A stretch of DNA of 64,000 nucleotides from Maylandia zebra (lineage: Eukaryota; Chordata; Actinopteri; Cichliformes; Cichlidae), in assembly GCF_041146795.1 (NCBI RefSeq), contig NC_135176.1:28281786-28345785 (forward strand), read 5' to 3'. The number at the start of each line of letters is the position of its first letter. The stretch's first letter is position 1. The notes beneath the pieces are model-generated. The model searched no databases. It was not told the DNA's origin and saw only the letters and a program-made list of their open reading frames with translations. The position numbers and the translations under genes are program-made. Below, piece by piece: positions 1 to 12,500 of this stretch.

Positions 1-1034
1 AGAGTGCACGCAGAAGCAGCTTTGGTTGGTTTGAGGAAATATTGATGACTTTTTTTGTATTTTCCAGCCTGCATGTCAAACATTTCCTCACGTTTTGTTG
101 GATCTGTGAGGGTTAAGGAAAGCCCTGAGCTGAGGCCTGTGAGAGATGAATGCACTGAGTTTACAAAGTGAATTCTGGACATAATTTCCTCTGAAAGCTT
201 TATTGTGTTTGAATTTTATTTATGAAGACCAAAAAATGCCTTGTCTATAACAATTATTATATTATAGTGTCATATGACGTTAATATGAGATGATTCTCCC
301 TGAAGATTTCAGCTGGTCCTCACAGATTGGACTTTTATTTATTAAATCTAATGTCAAAAAAAGAAAAGGATATATAAGTAAATGTTTAAATGAAATTGGT
401 CTAAAAGCTCTCACTGCCTACTGCTACCTTGTTTTTAGTGTAAATAATAACTAATTACTCAAAGTGCACTTTAATTTTGAATTTTTACTGCTAAATTTAA
501 TGATGCTTAATTTAAAAAATTGGATTTTGGGTCATTTTTGTAACCAGTTTTTACAGCAGCTGTATAACATTTTACAAACTAAACAAGTGATGACTCATAT
601 ATGATGACAGAGGTTTTATTCTTGCACTTTTCTCTCAATTAGCCACTAAAAACTGACTCAAGTACACAGTTTGAGCTTTTATTTTCTTGTTATTTTCCTG
701 GAGAACGAGAAAAAGGAGACGAGGCTTTGCACCCGAAACATTAAATCTCAGTTTACTTTCATTTAAGTTAAATCACGGTCTCTCCCTGCAGAAAACAATC
801 GGAAAATCCTCTCATAACCACGTGGATCCAGAGGGGGAAGTGAGATTTCATACTTGCATATATGAGAAAAATAAATGGGAAATAAATAAATGAAAATATA
901 GGCAGAAAAGTCCCTTAATTCTTTAAAGGTCTGGAATCAGAGCTTTGATAAACATCTAGTTTACATCGTTACATCCACCCAGTTATTTACAGTAGGTACA
1001 ACGTTTGTCATCAATGTTTTAGTAAGCTGAAATA
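1..1034. other. Upstream non-coding flank, nothing recognised
   Basis: AT-rich sequence without a convincing coding frame, RNA gene or repeat that I recognise. Confidence 0.5.
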
Positions 1035-1040
1035 AAATAC

Positions 1041-1941
1041 TGTCCACTTTGTTAGGTACACCTGTTGAAGTGCTAGTTAGCACAAATATTTAATCAGCCA
1101 ATCCCACGGCAGGAAGTCAGTGCATGTAGGCATGTACATGACCTACTGAGCATCAGAATGAGGAAGAAAGGTGATTCAAGTGGCTTTAAGTGACAGACTG
1201 GCTGGTCTGAGTACTTCATGGATTGCTACAAAACCATTTGTAGGGTTTACAGAGACTGATTCGAGAAAGAGAAAATATCCAGCATCCAGTGTGACTGCTT
1301 CAAGCTAATAGGAAGGCAACGGTAACTCAAATAACCACTTTTTAATACTGTGGTATGTAGAAGAGCATCTCTGCAGGCTGAATCTTGAAGCAGATGGGCT
1401 ACGGCAGCAGAAGACCACGCCGGGTGCCACTACTGTCTGCTAAGAACAGGAAATTGGAACTACAGGTCACACGGGCTCACCAAAATTAGATCATAGAAGA
1501 TTCTTGAGAAACATTGCATGATCTGATGAGGCTCAATTTCTGCTGCATCATTTGGATGGATGGGTCAGAATTTGGCATGTATCTGACCCAATCAATCCCT
1601 TTATGAGCACAGTGCACCCTTCTTCTGATAGTTGCTTTCAGCAAGACAAAGTACTGTGTCACAAAGCTCAAATCACCTAAAACTAGTTTCTTGAACATAA
1701 CACTGAGTTTTGTGTATTCAAACAGCCTCCGCAGCCATCAGCTCTCAATCTGTTGGAGCACCTCTGGGATGTGGTGAAACAGAAGATTCACGTCATGGAT
1801 GTGCAGCAAGTGTGATGTCATCATGTCAATATGATGAGGAATGTGTCCGGCACCTTCTTGAATCTGTGCCATAAGAAATTAAGGCAGCCATGAGAGCAAA
1901 ATGAGGTTTAACTTGGCAAGCTGTAACTAATAAAGTCTAAA
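1041..1941 (+). mobile_element. Tc1/mariner-type DNA transposon relic
   Basis: It begins TTGTTAGGTACACCTGTT and ends near CTAATAAAGT, the usual edges of a widespread fish Tc1-like element. In between are recognisable transposase pieces: GCATCAGAATGAGGAAGAAA, AGAAGACCACGCCGGGTGCC, and a 3' part encoding LEHLWDVV. Internal deletions and frame breaks leave no long open reading frame, so it is dead. Confidence 0.8.
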
Positions 1942-1944
1942 GAC

Positions 1945-2090
1945 ATGCACGTCTTTAGACTGTGGCAGGAGGCCCAGAGAGAGCTCACTCTGACACAGGA
2001 AGAATGGTGGATGCAAATCCACACTTAAAGACCCCAAATGACTCGTGGATTCAAACCCAGCCCCTATCCTGCTGCGCAGGTCTGGTCAAC
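1945..2090 (-). repeat. tRNA-derived SINE fragment
   Basis: Contains the familiar fish SINE words: a sequence like 'agactgtggcaggaggccca', then 'gagctcactctgacacagga', and a B-box-like GATTCAAACCCAG near 2050. Read on the minus strand, the polymerase III head lies toward 2090. It abuts the Tc1 relic and is partial and diverged. A second copy in the other orientation lies at 61,062-61,200. Confidence 0.6.
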
Positions 2091-2789
2091 TCTCCTGAAA
2101 TCTAATCATTCTTACTGGTATACTAATAATATTTGTTTCCAGTGACTCAGCATCTGTGGACAATGCCAAAAGATAAGACGGTGGTTCGTATTTGGAGAGG
2201 CGCAGTTCCTCCAGTGCTCAGGTTTAAAGTTATCATACCGTGCCTTCATATCTTTTCCACACAGGTGATTTTTTTTTTCCCTTAGATATCTTGCCATCAT
2301 TCATCTTCTATTAGACGCCTTCCTTCATTTTACCTCCATACTTTTATGCATTATGTTGCATTCAGGCCCTAGAGAAAGGATTCCTCTTTTTAGTATGTAT
2401 TTATGAGCAGATGGAGCTCTTCACTTCATCACGCCATCACAGGAGGGATTGTAATAAAATGTAGTAGTTTTTTTTCCTAAGCAAACTACTGCAGACAGAT
2501 TTTATAAAGATGATTACCGATCAGATATTTGAGCAGTTAGAGATTCAGGATTTTACCCTTTCTGCTTCAGCGTGTGCAGACTGTGCTCCATCACGTCACC
2601 GATCCTGCCGACTTCAGTACAACATCGAGTGCTTTCTGCACAGCACCAAAAACACCACCATTATCAGTTACAGACTCCTAGGCCATCCTCACTACAGCAT
2701 AACTATCAGCTGACGGTCATCTCACTGCTTTACAACCATCACAATTACACATGCACCACATCATCAGATTAAACACCACCTGATCCACC
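2091..2789. other. Non-coding stretch, nothing firm recognised
   Basis: Short overlapping frames at 2510-2772 show no family resemblance. The stretch sits between a SINE fragment and a LINE fragment and may itself be old repeat. Confidence 0.4.
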
Positions 2790-3140
2790 CTTGTCTTTCG
2801 GCCCTTCCTTTTCGGTACGTCTAGCCTCCCAGAACTTCTATTTGCTTTCTTCATATTTCTGACTAGCCCATACTCCTGCTGAATCCTTTTCTGTACTTCC
2901 TCGTTCCACCACCAAGACTTCTACCCTTTCGTCCTCTTTCCAGACAATGCACCAAATACCTTCTTGACAATTTCCCAGTCATCTGATAACTCTTCAGAGT
3001 TCATCTAAACTCTTCCCAGAACTCTGTGCAACATTCTTCCTTCTTTAACTTCTGTTATTTAATTTTCACTTCCTTTTCTAGCTTCATTCTCCCCTGACTC
3101 CCCTGTGTGCCCCTCCCTCCGCCCTTATATACCACCCTCT
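2790..3140 (-). mobile_element. RTE-type LINE fragment (antisense)
   Basis: The minus strand encodes VVERGSTEKDSAGVWASQKY-like and WWNEEVQ-type words, typical of the linker and reverse-transcriptase region of fish RTE LINEs ('tggtggtggaacgaggaagt' on the minus strand). It lies just upstream of mpzl1 and is decayed, with no open frame. A 3' piece of what looks like the same family is at 59,640-60,245. Confidence 0.6.
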
Positions 3141-3430
3141 GTTCTTCAGTTTAGTTTGGTTTCATTGAAGAGAAAAAGGTTTAAAATATAACTGATACTG
3201 TTAGCCTCAGGCAGAAAGCGCTCACTTTTATTCATGAAATCCTCCTTTTGTTTGCTGTCTGTTGGTAGAAGTTATGTGTAGTTCGTCTGGTCGTTCTATA
3301 GGGGGCAGCAGCAGCCGCACCCATATTTGTTTGTACCCGCAGCGAAAAAGAAGAAACCACTAGGACAGTGGAGGGTGGAGGAAAAAAAAAAAAAAAAAGC
3401 GGAGCAACTACTCCTGTTTACAACCACATA

Positions 3431-3503
3431 ATGGAGTCCAAATGGCCAAATACGATTCGCAAGCGTATATTATTTACTGGATTTACGCTTTGTGTTGTTT
3501 TGG
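3431..3503 (+). CDS. mpzl1: mpzl1 coding exon 1 (start codon and signal peptide)
   Basis: ATG at 3431 opens 24 codons beginning [12 protein letters not shown] and ending in a hydrophobic stretch ([13 protein letters not shown]), a plausible signal peptide. The exon ends in phase 1 before a GTGAGT donor at 3504. The preceding ~100 bases are purine-rich and GC-richer than the surroundings, consistent with 5' UTR. The transcription start cannot be placed. Confidence 0.85.
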
Positions 3504-6500
3504 GTGAGTGTTGAAGCCCCGCTTGGGTTAAATTTCCATTTGTAAACGTTTGAGTTCATTATTTTAGGTGGGATCTCAGGTTAGCAGGCTAGCAGCGTTT
3601 ACACCTCTATTCCCAATCCTTTAAGAGTTAACACGCCTTTCTTCAGCCTCGTAAGCGAGAAACTATCTTTAACACTGCCCGGATTTTTTTTTTTTAAACT
3701 GGGATATGGGTTAGAGACTCCACCGTATGTGAGAGACAGTGTTACAGAAAATGCAATCTGTTAAATTCACTAAAACCTGAATGGAGATTGGCACAGGATG
3801 GTGGCTGCCGCCCCTGGCCGCGTCGTCCTGCGGAAGGTGAAGGTGGGTTCAGGCGTGGAAAGTAGCGATGCTAACCAGCTGTTTAGCTGAAATAAGAGTC
3901 CCTGGGTGTTTTAAGACCCATGCCGATTTGATTTAAATGTTCTAGTAAGGCAGGAGATATTTAAAAGTGTGCGCTGTCGTACATGTAACCAGAATTTAAA
4001 GTAAAGCCGTTTAAACGCTGATTTCTGAATAGAGCTTTTGTTAGGCGTGTGTCTCAACGGTATTTACGTGTCACCTGTGAAATGTCGTCTGCCAATAGAG
4101 CTACCAATCAATTCTTATTTTATTTACATAATCGAACAGCACACTAAGACAGTTTTTAATCTGCATGCAGGTGGACTAGCACAGCATCCAGCCCCCGCGA
4201 TAACGTCTCATTTCGTCGTTTGCTAACCGTATTTTGACCCAGATAACGAAGTATGTTGGGTACTAAACACTGTGTACTTAATGGTACACGTAGCATCACA
4301 ACGGCGGGGACATGATTTTTGCGCGAAGTTTCGCTTTGGATTGCCAGATTTGCGTCACTATTTTTTTTTTTTTTTGCTTTTGGCAGGAAGCACAATAGTG
4401 GCTTCGTGTTGTAACTACGTGTTACTGCAGCTGCCTGCAAGTTGGTGAGAGGCACGGACTGAAATGACCAGGGGCCTTCTATCTATTCAGGCACAGGGTA
4501 TATGTGCCCTCGCACAGTTTGGTCGCATAGTAATATAAAAAGCTGTGAACTACAGCACGAACTTGCATTCATTACTTTGGCTAAGCCGTTTTGTGCTATA
4601 CATTTAGCAGCTCAAAATGTGCATCTTAAGAAGGAAAACATACACTTTAATCTAATTTATCTGTAGTTAATTTTTTAAAACATTTTTAACATCCTGAACA
4701 TTGGAAAAATTATATTTGCATTCAATTTGAGTAGTTTTAACAGTATGTATTAGGAAAGTGTTGACTGTAATCCACAATTTAGTGTGTATACTTCATCCAG
4801 GTCTGAATGTGAAAGTATCAGTTTTTCTCTCAAGATAGTTCTTATTTGGAGAAAACAAGACCAAACAGTGTGGAGCTGAGAGGGATGTTGTTTGGGGTTT
4901 AACTGATTTAAGAAAATGCATCGTCCAACATTTCACATGATGAGACAGTTTAAAACAAGTTTTTATGATCAGCAGGTTTCATGGGAATTTAGATCTGTGA
5001 TGTGGGTGTAGTAAAACGAAATAAATGACAAATGACATAAGACCTACAATTGAACCTTATGGTGTACCATAAGTTGCATATTCTTATTAGATAATTTTTT
5101 GGGGGTTTTTTTTTCACCAAGAGATAAAAATGAAACCAAGTGGTTTGTCCCTGATCCCAACCCATCTATTAAAATCCTAGAATCTGTTGTATTGAAAACT
5201 GCTCTTATGTCTAAAAAGATATAGTGGCCTTTTATGTTGTTTAAAAGAAGGTGTTTGGTTACCTCGAGGAACCTCTTTTCTGTGCTGTGTAGAGCTCAAA
5301 AACCCTATTGAAATTTCTCCAAACTGCCATTTAGGCACACAAATGCTAAAGTGGGTTGAAACCACTGTTTCTCAAACTTTTGATGAAGGATGAAGAACTG
5401 AAGGATTGTATCTAACAGTTAACATCACTGAGACAGCACCTAGGGTTTTAGGATCACCAGGTCTCACGGATATATCCTAATGTTGTTGGTGTTGCATTGA
5501 AAGAAGAAGTAATAAGAATAAGTAAATGTGGCAGTGAAACTTAATAAAAGTGACCAGCTGGAAGCATAAAAACAGAAAACACCATAGGACCTAAAATCGA
5601 ACCTTGTGGTACACCACAGTTAATGTGAGCTGCAGATGTGTGAAGCTTTTCAAAAGAACTGAATCTCTGTAATTTGTGATTAAAGTTAAGAAATTGGTCC
5701 GAAGTTATTAAGAACTGAAGGATTAAGATTTAGTTTGTTTAAAAGATGCTTGACCACACTATATTGAAAAAGCAATGTATAAAGAGCGGTTAATAATCGA
5801 TAAAACAATGATTTAATAAGGTTTGTGAAGAAAAATGTTGAACATGTCTCTGCCATCTAATATTTAAAAAGGCAGAAACAGTTTAAAACGGCAGCTTTTA
5901 GGATGACTAGGTCAAAGTATGTCTTTAATGCTGGTGTACAACTGAAAGAAGAAGTTCTAGGTTCACAAATAGAAAATTACACCACCTAAAAATTGAACCT
6001 TGTGGTAAAGCACAGAAAGTATGAAGTGCAGATTATGGAGAGCAACCTTTTTTAAAAAGATAAATTCTAAACTCAAACACTAGCAGGTTATCTTCTGCAT
6101 AATCCAGCTGTTTTTTTTTCTTTCTTTTTTTTCTGTAGTTTAGTTTATTTTTTTCACTTCAAATTACATTTAAATCATCGTTAGATCACTCGGCTTTTAC
6201 AGGCTCAACATGATCTGGCATTTAGAAAGAAAGAAAGAAAGAAAGTGTGTACATTATTGTACTTTATTGAGCCCCGTGGGGAAATTGCTCTCTGCATTTA
6301 ACCCATTCACTCAGTGAAGCAGTGGGCAGCCATTGGGCGCCCGGGGAGCAGTGTGTAGGGACGGTACCTTGCTCAGGGGTACCTCAGGGTAGCTGTTAAG
6401 GGGAATCGAACCCCCGACCTTCCGATCATGGGGCAACCACTCTACCTACTGAGCGGATGTGCATGAAATTGCAAATTAGCCGGCTCAGCAGTTGACAGTC

Positions 6501-9500
6501 ACTTTATTTGATTTTGGACAGGATGTTTCTGTGAAGTGAGATTAAGAGCAGAAATCACAAACAGTTTTGCCAACCTTAAAAACAACTTTTAAAACTGTTT
6601 CCTGAAATTTGAAGACGGAAAACAGTGTTCTGCTTTGAATCACAGATATCATCTGACAAATACTTCCTTTCGTTTTATAAATTATTGTGAGATTGCCTCA
6701 GCAGTGTGCTGACTATATGCTGCTCTAAGAGTTGCTTTTGTTTTTGAAGCACGGTGTTTCCCCGAGTCTAAATCTGAGACTTGGATCTAATGTCTGCAAG
6801 AGGCCGAGGCTACTTATTGCTCTGTTGCTTTTATACCTTGGCCTGCTAGCTCTTCTGATTACAAGATGTGGAAGTCACGTATCTCTGTTTGCTAATACTT
6901 GTGTGGCTCGATTTGTATATTCATAGTTCTATCAAAACCTTTCAAGGTGGCAAAAAGGTGAATGTACTGCCAAACATTTCCTACTCATAGCTGCTGTTAT
7001 TAATCATCAAGCTGTGCAGTCAGTGTTTGACATTTATCACACAGCCTTTTAAAGAACATTTGTTGCATTTATTTGTCTCCAATGTGTCCAGTATTGCACT
7101 GCAGTCTTGTTTCTACAATTTATAGTGTAAAAAATGGTTCTGATTTGGTGTTGAAGGTTGTGCAGTTAGTCAGGGTCACATTTGGGTATCTATTTTCTCA
7201 GCTATAAGAACAATCAGATTGAGTATCACATTATCTGATGCAGGTTGCAATGTTAACTTGAATTTAACAGATAATCTAATCTGGTCTGAGCAGTTTAGGT
7301 TTAAAATTGGCACCAGGTGCGACATTTTCACTAAATCATTGTAATAATTATGATCAAAATAAAAAGTGCTTTCATTAGCTCTGTGTTCATCGCTCTCTAA
7401 GAAGTCATACCGGCCTAGAGAACAGTTGGCAATAATCTGGCAATCAACCATTTGCTTGGGAAAAATGTGTGTTCTGCAATTGGTTGCTGGAGGTTGAAAT
7501 CAATCACAAAGCAGGTGTTGCAACAGAAATTTCCCTGTGGTTGCACCTGGTCACTAGCAGATTGCCACAGTCACCGACAGGTCGATGAGTTACACGCAAG
7601 TCATCAACTTGTGTGCAAATATTCGTCAGCTACTAGCCGAGCGCTAGTATGACTTGAGAAAGTGCAATCCAAAGCCGGAAATGGTGAACACTGACTTAAA
7701 AAACCAGAAAAACAAAAACAAAGTAGTGCCTTATTGCCGTAGTCATTTCAAAAGATGGAACTTTTTGCCATGTAGTTTCACTATGTCTCAGAGGGTATTC
7801 TTGGCGAGTGTTTGCAGACAAGTCTGCATACCAACCACTCACCTGCTGGTTGGTTATACCTTTTGGAGCTGGCATTGCACCTTTTTTTTTTTTTTTTTTT
7901 TTTTTAGGGGGGGTTAATGTGCTGTGTTACGCTGCGGCCACTGCAGCTAGGTTGAAGACACAAGTGTACAATTGTGTTGGTTTTTATTGTATTCCAGTAC
8001 AAGAGCTTAGAGATGTACATATATACAAAGGGAGATGTTACAACTGTGGAAAAACCTTGCAAAAGAATACTCGGCAAAGTCTCGCGGACCTACGTTTACA
8101 CCAGAAAATCTCTGAAAATTAATCAGTCTTTTTGTAGGATGTTTTTGGCTAAAAGTCTGAAACTTCAGTCTCTTTATTTGCAGCTTCAGTGCTGCGTTTT
8201 ACAGTTTAAAAAATATTCTTTATATGTCTTTGTCTTATATCTTTATCTTTGTTCCTTTGATAATGTCTAAATGAAGCAGGCTCTGTCACGAGAGTCATGT
8301 GACTCTTGTGACAGCGCCTGAAGCAGGAAGCCTGGTTTAGCAGAGACTGCTGATAATCACCATTGTGATACCTTTTAGGTTGTTTCTGAGCAGAGAAAGC
8401 CCGTGTTGCTCAGTTGTACGTCTCTCTTTACATTATGCACAACATCAAACACCAAGTTGCCTTTGATGCAGCCATAAATATGGGAATTGAGGATTCTGGA
8501 TAAATGAGCAGAGCTGTAAAACCATCCGTCTGTTTTTCCGGTTACATTAAAATAGTTTGAGTAATCTTACAGGTGGCTGGATAAGATACCTCCACGTCAG
8601 ATTTTAGCCTGACACGGACTAAAATCTGTGTCAGGCTTGTCTCGCTGCCTGTGACCTCACTTCAGTTGTTTATTTAGTGCTCTGACTCATACATATGTGT
8701 TTTCCCACACAGAGGCCAGCTAAGAGCAAGCAAGAAGTACTAAAACAACGTCCAGCTCTACAGGACAAGCGTGAGGAAGTTTAGAAGGGTTCAAAGATCA
8801 GTGGCATGATGGGTTAGACCGTAATTTATGATTTTGGGGCATGCTCACAGTAATCGTTACTACCACTGCAGGGTTTGGACAAAATCTTTTTAATTAGGGA
8901 CACTTGAATATTTTAATTCAGTGAAATTAAAATTTAATAGGGACACATGTTTCTTTTTCTTATGTGTATGTGTTGTGCCCTTTGTGTTGGGGGAAGCAAA
9001 AGAAATCTTAATTTTAAAAAAACCCAAACCCTTCAGCTCAGCACAGTTTAATTCAGGTTTAAGAATTTAAGAATATTGACTGATACAGACGTTTGGCTGA
9101 CGAAGTTGTCCGCCCTGTTTGATCAATGGTGCCATCTGTGCTAATACCAATCTAAGTTTTTACATATATATGTGTCATGATGTCAAAGAAGTTATTTTAA
9201 CAACTTCAAACAAAGCAAAATATTTTACAAACTGTGAAAGAAAACATTTCCTGCTAGAAGTGGTAACAACACTTAATTCACTACTTGAGGCAAAAACACC
9301 ATTGGAGTAAAACCAGGCCGCAGAGGATGAGAAAACTAAAATGCTTGACTCAGCTGAGCACTCCCTAGCTGGACTCCAAATGACAGGAAAAGCAAACAGA
9401 GGATTAAAATTACTGATGCAGATGGTAACGAGAATAAGAATAATAATGATTAAAAAAACCCTGGGATAGTTTTAGCAGTACTGCTGCTCTATAATGTTGC

Positions 9501-12500
9501 TGGTGAATGATGAAAAATGCCTCTTGTTTTGTTTACCTTAATAAAGGATGCTTTCTGCAAACGACAGTTACGGAGTTCCTAACCTAAAAACTAAAAAAAT
9601 ATGATGTAATTCTAAGGTGCATTGACCACACTAACTCGTGCAGGTGAAGGAGGCACAGAGGAAATTGGAAACATGATTCAGAGTTACATTAAAGAGATTG
9701 AAGACCTTCGGGCAAAACTCCTGGAGAGCGAGGCTATCAGTGAGAATTTGAGGAAGAATCTGTCCCGTGCCTCCAACCGTCAGTCGTTCTATGGAGGGTC
9801 CAGCTCCTTTTCCTCCACTCTTCTGGCCCCCGAGAAGGAGACTGCTAACATTATCGAACTCGCTAAGAAAGATCTGGAGAAACTGAAGAAACGAGAAAAG
9901 AAGAAAAAGAAAAGCGTCAACAAAGAAGTTCCTGACAATGAGCAAGACAGATTTTGTCCCTTTTTATTAATACTGTGGGACTGCACCAAGCTTCCGATTA
10001 TTAACTGATGATTAACAAGGCTATTATAGTTAACTAAAACTAAACCTAAAAATTACTTATGAAAAAAAATAATTAAAACTAACTAAAAACCATTTTGGGA
10101 TCTTGGAAGACTAACTACAAAATAAACCAATAGCCTTTCTAGATTGTGGTGTTGGTTTAACCCCGAACCCTTGCTGCTTTGTGTGCTTACACTTGTTGTT
10201 TTGTGTTCACAAACAGTCACAAGACCCACGTCTGCGATCGAGATACACGCTGATCCTGAGGTGATAGTACAGAACGGTACCACGGGGATTCTTCGATGCA
10301 CCTTTAGGTCCAGCGAAGTGGTCAGCTCGGCCACCACGGTGACCTGGAACTTTCAGTCGAGTCATCCCGACAGTCAGTACTACAAATCTCCATACGTGGT
10401 AAGTCCCCGCTGGTTGTGTCAGCTCTGGGAAGATTTCCCACAGTTTTTAAGGATGTTTTCCTGCGATTGTTTTATCTGTCGTGACACAAGAAGAACGGAT
10501 TCGGCTGTTCCCTGAGGGATGGGTGAGAGCACATTGTTATGATTTGGTTTCAGTAGGCTTTCAGTTTAAGCGCCAGCCTTTTTTTTCTAAAAATATATCA
10601 GGTACAGTTATACTTTCTCCATGTACTGTCTTTACATATCTACATATTTGTTTTTATCGAATTTTTCCGTTTGCTTTCATCTGTTTATGTTCTGCTGCTA
10701 TCTTGCTTGAGCATCGTAATTGGATCCCGTGGTATGCTTTCATTTTTCTCTTTAGTTCTTATAGCACTTTGTCGACTTAAATCTCTTTGTAGACTTTAGT
10801 TTTCAGCTACATATTTTTCCTACAGTGTTATTTGTTACTGCTGAGAATTGACTTGTGGTGAGTAGCTTGAACTTATTAGTGTATATTCCTCTAAAACTCT
10901 TAAGCAGCTAAAAAAAAGAAAAGAAAGAGGGATGTTTGTGTGGATCATGTCCTATCTACAAAGGAGTTTTGTTTACAGTCCAGTCAGGCTGGGCGGGGCC
11001 TGTCTGTCTGCTGTGATCTGACTCATGCATATATAATGACATAGCTGAAGGGCCTTTAATTTGCAGAGCAGTCATGGCAGAACACATACACGCAGTCTAC
11101 ACTTGGAGCATGTTGTAACATCGAGCTGTGTATCTTAAAACATCAATCTCTCTGACGTTTCAGACCCATCATTTGCAGAATAAATACTTCTCTTCCTACA
11201 GAAATGATGCTTGTCCAAAAACAACACCAAAAAGCTAAGATAAGGGAAAGCTGCTCAGTGAAGGAAAAAGGCTGTGCAGCAGTAATGTTGAAAAAAAAAA
11301 GGTCTTTCTAGTACCTCAGATATTCTATATAATAATCAGCAGCTTGTTTTAAATATTTATTTCCCATAATAAATTCAACAGGGTAGATGTACTTAAGGAA
11401 CATGAGACTTTTTCAGATAAATAAAGGCAAATATTGCAAACTACACAAAAGGCAGCCGCTAAAGCGTTTAAGTTTCAAAATAGAACAAACAAAACAGACT
11501 AAATTGTCAATTCCACTTAGAAACAAAATATTAATTCTAAAAATAAATCTTAGTTTGTTTTACAGAAGAACAGACAAAACTGACTAACTTTTGTCAATAT
11601 CAAATAAACTGAGAACTAAAAGGAAATTCTCAATCTCTCCTTGTTGTATAGTTTAGCTTTTCAAACAGTTTTAACAGTTACTTTAGTCTGACAAAAGCCG
11701 AATGACGAATCAGCGCTTCCAGTCAGAGACTGAGGCTACGTCCACACGTACACGGGTATTTTTGAAAACGGAGATTTTCCGTTTTCGTTTTAAAAAATAA
11801 TCCCGTCCACACATAAAGGCAGAAATGAAGGAAAACGCTGCTATGAACATGCCAAAGCAGCAGGTGGAGCTAGATTCCTAACCGTGCAGAAATGTTGGCC
11901 AATCAGAAGTCTAGAAGCCTCGGTGGGAAAAAGTAAACAAAGCTGGGGCATAGAAGCAGAACCGAGTCGTATGTGTGGACGGACAGTAACTGTGTGTATA
12001 TGTAAGCATTTAAACACTGCAGAGAGTAGAATTAACAGTAACAGTATTGTAGAAATAACGTGGCGCACAGTGTGACGCATGCACCAGTTTATTGTATTTC
12101 CAGACTTGCTTTCGGCACAATTTACAGTGCACGCTACTCTGTTTTTTGTCAGACTTGAAATAGCCGAAATACCTTCAAACTACGGAACTTCTATGGCTCT
12201 TCCGTTCGACAATCTCTCCGGCATTGGAACCATCATCTGTTTTCTCTTCGGTCACGCTCGGTTGATTTTTCTAGTCGGCACACTCATTTCCTCCATTACC
12301 CGCTGGCTGCTTCCCAAACACAAACACGTGCGGCTTGGCACTTGTGCTGTACGTAACAAGTCACGTGACGTGACGCTGCGGCTGTGATTGGTTCGGCTCT
12401 GCGCTACTGAATTTGGATCGGCTGACCTTTTTTTTTTTTCTTTCTTCAAGAGGACAAGAGCGGCGAGGTCTATCGCGATAGCTTAATTTCTCTATCGAGT

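Larger units (their letters stand above)
3504..10216 (+). other. mpzl1: mpzl1 intron 1 (6.7 kb)
   Basis: GT-AG intron. Holds L2 LINE remnants, an antisense SINE, repeat A copy 1, a long poly(T) tract near 7,871-7,905, small hairpins at 8,283-8,314 and 8,607-8,636, and the kif21a fragment. The rest shows nothing recognisable. Confidence 0.85.

Noticed and set aside
7808..8122. Frame containing [20 protein letters not shown], reminiscent of a zinc finger or ribosomal protein end
   Set aside because: Only one Cys-x-x-Cys-like element, a poly-Phe run from a T tract, and no family match.
12079..12387. Open frame of 102 codons
   Set aside because: Falls wholly in a fish DNA-transposon relic and resembles no transposase.
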